The notes under the pieces: model-generated | The model's database searches: none | Told to the model about the DNA's origin: nothing | Seen by the model: only the letters and a program-made list of their open reading frames with translations | Translations under genes and position numbers: made by a program | Shown: positions 35,001 to 47,000 of the stretch, one piece after another | Numbering within the stretch: the stretch's first letter is position 1 | Layout: each line of letters begins with the position of its first letter | Assembly: GCA_009746045.1 (NCBI GenBank) | Contig: RPFO01000022.1 | Location: 3,018,943-3,082,942, forward strand | Length of the DNA: 64,000 nt | Direction: 5' to 3' | Source of the DNA: Mesostigma viride | Lineage: Eukaryota > Streptophyta > Mesostigmatophyceae > Mesostigmatales > Mesostigmataceae

Positions 35001-38000
35001 GACACCCCCCATGCTAGAATGCACGGATACTGAGCGAGTAAGCACACCTGCCCTTGGCTTGGACTTGTTGCAACAAAAAACTTGCCACAGGGACTAGGGA
35101 GTAAACTGGAATCGTAGGATGGCTTGTTAAAACTGGAACAGAAAGACGATTCCAAAGTCGTGACAATCGACTCAAACAGCGCAGCCATGTAAAAATTGCA
35201 GGTCGAAAAGTGATCGCCAGATGGCGCCACGGAAATAAACGTTGGAAGTGGTATACCAAACCGGGGACGATGAGTTATAGCTCATTTGAGTCAGCATGAA
35301 ATTCTGCGTCGAATGACGCCTAGCACGATCCAACCAGACGTGCCGGTGACGAAAAAGATTAAAAAGTCCGGAACCAGAAATTCGTCAGCTGCAGGGGGTC
35401 TCGCGCCGACGACCATAAGTTTTTATCCCGACCGCCGACAAAAACGCGCGACAGTGCGTTGAAAAGAGGAAATCTCGACGCGTCCGACGACGTCAACCAC
35501 GGGCAAAACAAATGATCCAATCGCCGGAACGACGAAAAGTCCGGAAACCAGCTGCACCAGATGACGCTATCCGGAAAGTGCGGAAAGTCGAAGCGTTTGA
35601 CGAAATCGATGGAGCTAAACGTTGGCAAAGCTTTTCCACGATACGGTGGAGCTTTCTCGATACCATGTGAAAAAATTAAATGCTCGGAGTATTGGAGGAA
35701 AGATCTTTTACAGCAATGCCTTTGTTGAGATAATGTTTGATATTGATAAAAGACAGAAATGGTAAGACAACTGATGCGACCAACTAGGTTACAACAACGT
35801 AGCCAACTAGGCTAGACGACTTCTTAACCAACTAGGTTAAGTAAACGTGGCCAACTAGGCCATAGCCAGACGTTAGCCCCAGGCTGTAGAGAGGCGACCG
35901 ACTCGGTATTATGACAAAGGAGCATCCGAGGCTAAATGGAAAGCACTTTGCAAGAGCAAAGGTGGCGGCTCAATATTGGCCGTTGATGCACATCATTCAC
36001 CACGTGATTCTAGTCTAAGACAGGTACTCTAACATGTATGTCTGTTTTCTTTCCCTGACTTGTAAAGAGACAAGAATTAATAGCTCAACTTTAAGTGTCA
36101 CAAGACACTGCAGGTTATTACCCCACAGCGGTACACAATACGCTTAACGCATAAATTCCGTCCCACATTAATGCTGTCCACTGTGGGACATAACTACACA
36201 CTGACCAAACCTTGGTCGTATAGTGACCGAACCTAGGTAACACACTATTAATTAATTAATCAGGAACATAACTCCGTTGGGAGTATCTGTAGCACATAGC
36301 CCAGATAACACACTATGACCCAAACAAATGGTCATATCTTCTCAACCAATTGCCAGAATGGAAAACTTCCACGTGCAAAGTTGATCAGCTCAACGAGCTT
36401 GATCCAACCATGATGTCAGATGTAGCAGAAAGTAGTCATATCCTTGACACAATGGGCAACAAGGAACTCATCCACGACCAGACCAAGCGACGGGGCCCAC
36501 CAATTCCCACCAACGTGGACCACACGAGCATCCAGGCACAGTACCGGCGAAGCCACGTCAGGAGGCGCAGGCGGTGGTAATATGAGTCCAGATCGGACAC
36601 GCCCCCAAAGACCGGTCCTCCAGCACAAACCGCCAATTCAGCAATAACGCCCAAAGGGGGCAGGAAAGTCTGCGGCGCCTCGGCGAGGTAGAGGTTGCCC
36701 CGTCGGTCGTCCACAGTCAGCCGCATGCTCCCATCAGGCTTGCCGACACCAAAAGTGCCATTGACCACAGGAGGCGCTCCTCGAAAAATCCACCCAAGAT
36801 TCCCCGCTCAACACACACATCACAAACCTTGCCGTACTCTTCCATGGCGCACCCACGACTAACACCTAGGCGGTCCACAGGGAGCTCTTGGACTAGCGAG
36901 AGGTCACGCACCATCTGGGCCTCATCATTTATGATACACCGCCACGAGGGCGGAAGTAGCTCAATCACGTCTACTTGGCCCCCTTCCCCAACACCCGGCA
37001 AGGAAAGGCGGCCAGCCTCCAACTTCTGGTAAGGGGTGGATGACGTGTACTCCTCCCCGACTACTGCGGGCAGTTCCAATGACACTACGGGCTTCCCTAC
37101 CCGGTGAACATACTGCTGACATGCCGTAGAGATCCCCTCTAGCGCAGCCTGCTGTAACGGGCCAGGTGCATGGTCCACGTCACCAGGCTGGTCGCGGCCC
37201 CCCCGACCCAACCAGTTGATTGCCCGAATCGCCGCAGAGGACACAGAATGCAGACGAGCTGCCTGCTGCGCTCTGACACGCCGACAACCGGACCCTCCAC
37301 CCTCCCTGGGATCCAACCAAGGGAGAGCAGCCAGTCGGGGGAGTGGGAGGAGGCACCGCTCCCTCATTGCTTTTTCGCGGACCCCTGGGCCCCCTTGCAT
37401 CGGGATCCCTCCGCCTCGCGCTGAAGCTTGGCCGCCGCCAGGGCATCCCTGTACGCCGGGTCGCCCAGCGTCATCATGGTGCTCGGGAATGGCAGCAAAA
37501 ATTCTGCCGTCCACCGCCTCCCTGCTCGCGTCTCCTCGACCGCGATGCTGGCCATGATGACCATGGCCAACGCCTCGGGGAATGCCTGTTTCAGCACCAG
37601 GTCGCTCCTCGGCTCCGACCAATACCGCAGCTCCACCGTAGCGTAGTCCAGTATGCCCGCTGCGTTCCAGGCATATTTGAACCGCTCCCCGCTGCGATCC
37701 TTCCAGGGGAACTTGATGACGTAGCCCTGGGTGGAGTTCCCGTTCTGGGCCGCGTACCAGAGCAGGCGTGGTAAAGATCTCTTTGCCGGGTTCTCCATGA
37801 CGATACCGACTCTCCTCCCTGGCAGCTTGACCGGCATGGTCTGCGTCCGCTTCTCGTCGCTGTCCACACTCGCCGGCAGGCTACGCTTCTCCCCTTGCGC
37901 CGCCATTGCCTTGAAGGCAGTCGTCATGGCAGCGAGCAGATCGTTGTACCCGCCTCCACCAAGGGCCGCTCCCGACCCCCCGAGCGGGCCAGCCATCCCC

Positions 38001-41000
38001 CTGGCTCCGCCTACGCCGAGCCCCGCCTCCTCTCCCCCCGCAGCCCTCCGCAGCTCCCCCACCAAGGACTTCCCTACTTCTCTCGCCAGGCGGCACTGAT
38101 AGGGCATCGGGAAACTTGGCATCCTCGCCCCCCAATTCCGTCCTCCCGCCCTCCTACCTCGCCCCTGCAGGTTCCAACCCGACAAGGGGAACACCCGACC
38201 GAGCAGGAGGGTCTGGATCGTCCGCCGTCTCCAACGCCTCCTTGAGGTGCTCGGCAATGGCTGCCGCTAGCTCCTCGTCCGCCTCCTCGTTGATCACAAT
38301 TCCCCATGATGTCAAGGCAGTCTCGAGGTTGCCAGCTCGCCCCTTGGTAAGGAGTTTCAACCTTTCCACCCACTGCTCGCCCAGCTGCTGCCTGGCAACT
38401 TCCGCTATCCCTTTCTAAGTGCCACAGGCCCCAACTGCGCGTTTAAAACTCGTTAACCATGTCCTAAGTGGTGGTTCGGCCGCCATTGTAACGCTTTTCT
38501 ATTTTACAGTCTAGCATCACCGGGCTCTCATAGGCAACAAAAAACAGGTTTCCATAGAGGGAACCCGAGCTTTATCGCAATCTCATGACTGACGCATCCC
38601 ATCCTAGAGGTTGGCCGCGACGCGGTCCAAGTGGACCGCGCCGCGCCAGTCCACACTCGTGAACTAGCGTGTGTACGAATGCTATACGGCAATGCACTAC
38701 CAGCATGCATCAGGGACACAGATAATATGAGCAACAACTCAACAAGTGTACTGTAGTGTACGTAAAGGCAGGCGATGCGCTTCTGGGACGTGACCCAGAC
38801 ATGGCGTCTCTATCACTATTAGTTAGAACATACTCAGGCTAACAAATATAGTACATGGCACATACCGGCAGGCGATGCGCTTGTGGGACGTGATCCAGAC
38901 GTGGTGTTTCTGCAGGGTGTCCGGGGAGGGGCATGACAAGCAGGGGAGGCGAGGGGCAAGCAAGGGGGAGGTGAGGAACCACGGCAAGTCGTGGTAAGTC
39001 GTAATAAGTTGATCAATGAGGTACATGGCACGCTTTTGACGCTTATGGTAATAGTAGCACCATAACTAGATACTTATTGTTTGACATGGCAGCTAAGTGG
39101 CAAGCTGACGGCTCCCAAGGCATCAGAAACGGAAACTCGCGAGAGGCGCGCGTGCACACACACTGAAAACAAGATTTCACACAGGCATTCTCTATAGAGC
39201 ATCATGACAAACGCCATTTAACATCAATGGAATGTATTAGTTTAGTGAATTGCAGAGGCACTCTTACTACCACATGCGCATTCGCAGAAAATGCTGACAG
39301 CCTGTGTACAGCACACAACCTAGATATCCGTGTGCTTACCTTACTAATTGATTAATTAAAAGCACGTGATTGCGTCGCACCCATGTGCATGGACCCCTCA
39401 CACATGCTTTACTTGGCGCAAGGACCTCCTGACGAGCTGCTGCCTCCGCTTCACTCAAGAGCATACCTGGGGAAACAGTCATCCTGGTCTGCTACTAATA
39501 ATGCTTGCACTAATACTGATCCCTACTCGGGCGAAAGGGTTGGCATGCGAAGCCGCAGGGAAGCACTATAAATAGCGTGCATAAGGGTGATAGTCAAGGA
39601 GGAGGCATCATGACCTATGTATGCGGCAGTAAAGGATCCGGCCCGGAATGGGAGTTCCGTAGTTGTAGGATGCGTGCCTCGGACGGCAATTATATTATTA
39701 TGATTATTATTAGTATTATAAATGACGGACCCAGTGGATGCACATTCAAGGGAAGGATGGTATGCACATTGTTATCTGTTCTAGTGCACCACCATCCCCT
39801 CAAGCATGTTATAAGGATGCTAGTAGTCCAAGCATTAAGGATGATATAACGGAAGGCCCAGAGTGGCGGTTGCTCATCGAAGAAAAGCCGTACTGTACCT
39901 CAAGAGTAGTCGGCGAGGACAAAGTTGCTGATGGTTCACTTAACATTCAGGGATGATATGAAGGGAAGGCCCAGTTCCTATACTTCAGTACCATGCGTCG
40001 ATGCCTAAGTGGTGGCATACCATACCTCGGAGTAGTAGGCGAGGAAGAAGTTGACGATGATGTCCATCAAGAAGAAGATGTCGATGATGCAGGTGAGGAT
40101 GAAGATGGCGCTCATGTGCGTGTGGTTGCCCAGGAATGCCACCTGTCACAATCCCGCCAGGTGTCAAGAAAACGTTCCGAGGAGGAGGGAAGCAACAACG
40201 TATAAACCAGAAATCAGGGGTCGAACGAAGTAAAGCCAAGAACGCAAGCAAGACAGAAAGAAGGGAAGGCAGTTAGGAGAAGGTAGGGGAGGGCGAGGGA
40301 GGGGAGGGGAGGGGAGGGGAGGAGGGGAGGGGAGGGAGGGGAGGGAGGGGAGGGGAGGGGAGGGGAGGGGAGGGGGGGAGGGAGGGGAGGGGAGGGGAGG
40401 GGAGGGGAGGGAGGGGAGGGGGAGGGAGGAGGGGAGGGGAGGGGAGGGAGGGGAGGGGAGGGGGGGAGGGGAGGGGAGGGAGGGGAGGGGAGGGGAGGGG
40501 AGGGGAGGGGAGGGGAGGGGAGGGGAGGGGAGGGAGGGGGGGAGGGAGGGGAGGGGAGGGGAGGGGAGGGGAGGGGAGGGGAGGGGAGGGGAGGGGAGGG
40601 GAGGGGAGGGGAGGGAGGGGAGGGGAGGGGAGGGGAGGGGAGGGGAGGGGAGGGGAGGGGAGGGGAGGGGAGGGGAGGAGGGGAGGGGAGGGAGGGGAGG
40701 GGAGGGGAGGGGAGGGGAGGGAGGGGAGGGAGGGGAGGGGAGGGGGAGGGAGGGGAGGGGAGGGGAGGGGAGGGGAGGGAGGGAGGGGAGGGGAGGGGAG
40801 GGGAGGGGAGGGGAGGGGAGGGAGGGGAGGGGAGGGGAGGGAGGGAGGGGAGGGGAGGGGAGGGGAGGGGAGGGAGGGAGGGGAGGGAGGGGAGGGAGGG
40901 GAGGGGAGGGGAGGGGAGGGAGGGGAGGGGAGGGGAGGGGAGGGGAGGGGAGGGAGGGGAGGGGAGGGGAGGGGAGGGGAGGGGAGGGAAGGGAAGGGAA

Positions 41001-44000
41001 GGGAAGACCTGTATGAGCGCCATGTAATACACACTAAGATTTTCACATTTGGCACAAACACAAGAGAAAACAGAAGGACACCCAGGTCGGACAAGACATC
41101 GGCAGCACTCATAACCATAGCAAACATCGGCAGCACACGCATCCCGCACAACACACATACCGCACACAACACAAATTTAACGCAACTACGTTTGTAACAC
41201 AAACTTCTGGAAAATTCTCCTCCCTCCCACCCCAATCGCTGCCTCCCAGTGATGGCTTCCCACATTTTCACAATCCACCCCCCAATCCAACCCAAACAGA
41301 CCAGATTTCCAGCCCCGTGCATTCTAACTCCCGCCGCAACTGGGTCTCAAACCAGCAATCACCCGCCCATAAGGGGTCACATTCAACATTAGCATTATCA
41401 AGGGGGTGCCTTGTGACGCCATAGTTCCCCAGTTCTACTTGTCCTGCGTCCAATCCCTCCTTTGCCCTGCCCCCTAGCCCCTTCCCACCTACCTCTGCCC
41501 TGGATCTGCATCCCTTCATGCACCTGTTCCGGATCCTGTCCTCTGCAACACCGGCCTCATCGTGTCACCTTTCCTAACTCTGCCCTCTGCCACCGAAGAC
41601 TCTGCCACCACTGTCACCTAACCAAGTTTCTTAACAGTGGGAACCCAGCCGACTACAACTACTCTTTATCGACTAGAACACAAGACTCTGTTGGCTTCAT
41701 GAAGGGTTTCCTATTAGGCACTGGAACACAAGACTCTGTTGGCTTCACGAAGGGTTTCCTATTAGGCACTGGAACACGAGACTCTGTTGGCTTCACGAAG
41801 GGTTTCCTATTAGGCACTGCCTGCACACACACTGTCAGGCACTGCCTTCACACGCACTGCCAAGCACTGCTTTCACACGCACTGCCAAGCACTGCTTTCA
41901 CACGCGCTATCAGGCACTGCTTTCACACGCACTATCAGGCACTGCTTTCACGAGTACGCACATCAAAGAGCAGCAAGATGGCCACATGGAGGAGTGGCGC
42001 AGTGCTAGCTAGGGTTATTCTCTGTCAGGATAGATATGTTGGCTCCATGAAGAGTATGCGGCGCAGTACTAGCTAGGGTTATTCTCTGTCAGGTTAGATA
42101 TGTTGGCTCCATTAAGAGTATGCGGCGCAGTGCTAGCTAGGGTTATTCTCTGACAGGTTAGATATGTTGGCTCCATGAAGAGTATGCGGCGCAGTGCTAG
42201 CTAGGGTTATTCTCTGTCAGGTTAGATATGTTGGCTCCATTAAGAGTATCCATATAGGCACCCGCGTCAAGGAGCAGAGAGATGGCCACAAAGAGCAGTG
42301 CCTGGCTGGGCACGTGGCATCCTGGGCCTATGCGTCTTACACGTAAATGAAAAAGCCGTGCTTCGAAATCAGCAACATCAAAGGGCAGGAAGATGACCAA
42401 GTAAAACAGGCATCCATCTAGGCTTGCTCTCTGTTTGAATCATTAATGAACAGATAGGCTGTGGTATCTATTCACCCACATCAAAGGGCAGGAAGATGGC
42501 CACGTAGAGCAGCAGGACCAGCATCGTCGCGTCCCAGAAGCGCATGAACGTGCTGCCAGGGTATAGCAGGAAGCTGCAGGGACGAGAGAGGGGGCGGGGG
42601 TGGGGGGCATGTGGGAGGGGGTGGAGGTGATACAGCAGTGGGAGCGACACTCCCCCACACAAGTAAGAAACATGGTTTAGGTATGGATTCATAGGGCCAG
42701 GGGCCACACACTGTCAGCCAGGTTGCCGCAGGATCAAAGCAATTCGCCGCGTTATGCAAGCCAAGGCAGTCTGTTAACATTATTTAATCGGCTTTCTCTG
42801 AATATAGTTTAATTAGTGCATGCGGAAAAGATAGGGTCGCTATGCCTTGGCCTGCATGTGGAAGGCGGCCTGCGACATGGGCTGACTAATCCGTTCCGTA
42901 CAAAGGGTTTCATGCTCGCCTGAATTCTCCAGGCAAGACCCGGTTGTTTATAAGGGTCGGTGGCTATTAATTAGAGGTCCGAAAAAATGAATAGTAGGTT
43001 TTATGCGACCTGCTTGCAAAGATTCGTAATTGTTTGCACCGGCTGTGAAGCTAGGGACCTGTAGGGTCGGCTGGGTGCTTAACAAATCTTTGGCAGATTG
43101 TTTTAGTGAGTTGTGATGAATTCTTGAATAGTGGACTCGGACCAGCCCAAGGGGTCCATATGGACTAGATTTGTGCTTGTCAGTTTTAAGAACCTTGTGA
43201 GTTGTGCGACTACCTGTACGGTTAACGTACTAGCCTGGGGGTGCGTGGCCACGTTAGTTTGTGGTGGAGTTTTCAGCACCGTTCAGGCCGGCGCGTGATG
43301 CATGCCGGTGTTAATTAATTAAGGATGATGTCAGCTTGTGTGCCAGTGGACCATGCCTTAAGCAAGCTAGGCCGGCAACGATCCGCTACTTAATCTTTTA
43401 ATAATAGCAATACTTACTCTGTGACAGTACTTATCACAGCCGTAGTGGACGAGGATGACTGCCTGCACAAAGAGACGTCCGAAATCCGGGTGCATTTGGT
43501 TGATCGGCGCCGGACGAATCGCACCAGGTACACAGTGCTGGCACCAGGCACATGCCCCATGGGATTTGTCCATGATCATGTGAAACCTAACGTTCATCAT
43601 GATACCGTTCACAGGTTTGTTTTGCGTTTATCATACGACCATTATGATCAATGTTATGACTACGACTAATGCAGTTAGTAGATGCCCGCTAGGAATATAA
43701 TATTATTATAATATTTACGGAGACTCACTGGTAAAACCCATACCATACGGCTCGCTTACTTTGGACTGATAGGTGACGCGTGCCTCTCCCCCCCTTACTT
43801 CTCTGGCCCTCCGCGTCCTACGTGTATCAGTCAACCTAATATTGCGATTGACACCTGAATGATAGTAAACATGGGGTCACACAAGATTTATTCACACCTG
43901 GGCAAAGTGCTCCGACATCCTGCTCTGCAGGCCGGCCTTCATCTCCTCACGTAGAGCCAATTCATAGGACAACATGAGACATCCTTCTTTGAGGAGACAC

Positions 44001-47000
44001 CCCTGCCTGCCCGCATAGAGTTGAACTGTCTACGTGACATACCAAGCGACCCCTGCACAACAATGAAGGCATTTCACTCCGCGTGTCCATACCTCCTCGA
44101 ATAGAACCGCTTGATGGGACAATGGGAAGCATGCCTTCTCGAATAGAACCACTTGATGGGACAGTAGGAAAGATACCTCCTGGAGTAGGTCCGCTTGATC
44201 GGACAGTAGGAGGCATACCTGCTCGAATAGACCGCTTGATGGGACAATAGGAGGCACACCTCCTCGAACAGAACCGCTTGATGGGATAGTAGGAGCCATA
44301 CCTCCTCGAATTGATTGCTTAATGGGACAATAGGAGACATACCTCCTCGCATAGAACCGCTTGATGGGACAGTAGGAGACATACCTCCTAGAATAGAAAC
44401 GCTTGATGGGACCTGCGATCTTCAGGCCCGAGCCCCCTGGTTGGTGCCCCGGCGACTGCAGGTGGGGTCAGAATCCCAACACAACAATAGCAGGGGAATA
44501 GAGGGTAGGTACAGCCTAGGGTCATTCAGAAGCCGTGTAAGCAACAGCCTCATCAACCTGATCACGTGCACTGTCGCGTTCGATACCTCTAGCACTACCA
44601 CCAGCACTACCACCAGCATCACCTCCAGCATTACGTCCAGCACCACCACCAGCATCACCACCAGCATTACCTCCAGCACTACCACCAGCACAACCTCCAT
44701 CATCACCTCCAGCATTACCTCCAGCATCACCTCCAGCACTACCACCAGCATTACCTCCAGCATCACCTCCAGCATCACCTCCAGCATCACCTCCAGCATC
44801 ACCTCCAGCATCACCTCCAGCATCACCTCCAGCACTACCACCAGCACTACCACCAGCACTACCACCAGCATCACCTCCAGCATCGCCTCCAGCATTACCT
44901 CCAGCACTACCACCAGCACTACCTCCAGCACTACCACCAGCATCACCTCCAGCATTACCTCCAGCACTACCACCAGCACTACCACCAGCACTACCTCCAG
45001 CACTACCACCAGAATGACCACCAGAATGACCACCAGCACTACCACCAGCACTACCACCAGAATGACCACCAGCATCAGCAGTGGCCATCACCACGATCAC
45101 CCGCATTCTCAGCGACCATTCTTGGCAGGAATGCATCACCAGGGCGGTGTCCATACTTTCTTTTTTACAAGGATATAACATCCATGGTGTATAAGTGCAC
45201 AGGGACTATCAGGGAAAGTAGCCCCCTAACTATCTATCGTAATTAGCATTCCCTAACCATCTATCGGTGCCTCACACGTGACAGAAGGCAGTATCCACAC
45301 GCACATTGTGGCCATGCCACGCTCGGCTTGATTGGATTCGATAGTGTTCTTAACACACACATCGGTGTTTTAGAATGGCTAGCGCCGGTGAGGCAAGCAT
45401 GTAGCATACAGCCTCCCCGCACCTGGTGGCCGTGGTGCATGCTGCTGTACGACGACGCGCTCCTCTCCCCCTCGTCCAGCACCTGGCTCTTTAACGACTC
45501 GAGCGCCTCCGGGTCCATTTTGGAGTAGCTGCGCTGGAAGTGGAACGACCGCCGCGCGCCCGACTCTCGCCCCGGCGCGCTGCCAGGTGTCTCCGCCATG
45601 GGCGGCGTCACCCAGCCGCCCGACATGCTGGTGGGGTCCCGCGTGCCAGAGGCGGACATGTGCGAGTTTAAAGGAAGCGCCATCACGCGCGAGCGGGAGC
45701 GGTGGGACAGGTGGCGGGCGATGGAGCCCATCGTGCGCACGGCGGTCTCGACGACCGAGGAGGAGAAGAGACGCCCCATGGGCGCCGGCTGGGGGAGCCA
45801 AGGGGGGGGGCGAAAAGTGGGACATAGCAAAAGAGGGGCTCAATGGGGGGGCCATTGTGGAGGAAACAGTGGGAACACAGGGGGGAGCCATTGGGGGGAC
45901 ATAGGGGGGCAAAGAAGGCGAGTCATTGTTACGAGGGGATATGGGGTGGTACCGAAAGGGGGGTGGAAAAGGCGGACAAGGGGGGATGACTATGGGGGTC
46001 GGTGGGGATGATGAAGGGCAATCAAGGGCAGGGGGTGTTGCGGGTTAAAAAAGGGGGGGGGGGGGGGGGGGAAGAGGGGTAAAAGGGGGTAATTAAATGA
46101 CAGGGAAAAGGGGGGAAAGAAACGAAGGGGACCTTTCATCTGGGGGCGCAGCAGGCACCATGCGCAATCAGACAGGGCGGCGGTTTGCTTGAGAGGGAGG
46201 GAATAGGGGGAAGGTCGGCGCCACGGTGTGTGGGTGAGCCGGGGGATCAATAAAGCACTAAAACACCATTGCAATAAAACACTAAAACATTATTGCAATA
46301 AAACACGAAAACATTATTGCAATAAAACACGAAAACATTATTGCAATAAAGACTAATAAAACATTACTGCAATAATATTATTAGGATGTGCAGACACGTG
46401 GGTGAGGGTGGGTGGGCGGGCGGGCGGGGGCAGGCGGGCGGGCGGGCGGGCGGGCGGGCGATCGGGCGGGCGGGCGGGCGGGCGGCGGGCGGGCGGGCGG
46501 GCGGGCGGGCGGGCGGGCGGGCGGCGGGCGGGCGGGCGGGCGGGCGGCGGCGGGCGGGCGGGCGGGCGGGCGGGCGGGCGGGCGGGCGGGCGGGCGGCGG
46601 GCGGGCGGGCGGGCGGGCGGGCGGGCGGGCAGGCGGGCGGGCGGGCGGGCGGGCGGGTGGGCGGGCGGGCGGGCGGGCGGGTGGGCGGGCGGGCGGGCGG
46701 GCTAAAAAGCGAGCGAAAGACAAAGCCAGCCAAAAGGGGTGGGACTGAGTCAGCCATTCCAGGATGCCAGCAATCAGGCGGCGCCATGGCAGAGGTAGTA
46801 GATTTGTGATTTTCAGGTAAGTGTTTTGTCAGGGCCTGCCCACTTGGGGGATGAGAGAAGCTAGGTCGCCTCCCTTCTCGTTGCGTATACAGGGTTGAAG
46901 GTTCCTTTAATCTGTATTGGCACCCACGTTACGCAGCCACGTGCTTATTAATTAATTAATTAATTAATGTTGTCAGGGAGGCTGTATTTGCTGTTGGTAA

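Larger units (their letters stand above)
31596..38430 (-). mobile_element. DIRS-like tyrosine-recombinase retrotransposon, broken
   Basis: Minus-strand order: gag-like (38430-37364), RT fingers/palm start (about 37370-36450), an interruption of 2.7 kb with inverted repeats (36450-33770), RT palm end, RNase H (33770-32550), 2A-like motif (32549-32520), tyrosine recombinase (32520-31596). RT-RNase H followed by a tyrosine recombinase, with no DDE integrase, defines DIRS-type elements. Frameshifts occur in every module. The whole element lies inside the channel intron between the 38.9-kb and 29.6-kb exons. Confidence 0.82.

Noticed and set aside
40214-41322. Pro-Leu-Ser-rich long frames
   Set aside because: Artefact of the (GGGGA)n microsatellite.
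43367-43612. Minus-strand frame with [17 protein letters not shown] as a possible channel exon
   Set aside because: No convincing acceptor/donor pair in a phase that fits the gene, and no resemblance to the family.
44415-44480. tRNA-like GGTCAGAATCCCAAC ending
   Set aside because: No cloverleaf could be drawn around it.
44315-45181. Thr/Ser-rich and Gly/Asp/Val-rich long frames
   Set aside because: Artefact of a 12-bp minisatellite, open in several frames on both strands.
46353-46809. Gly/Arg/Ala- and Pro/Ala/Arg-rich frames
   Set aside because: Artefact of (GGGC)n.
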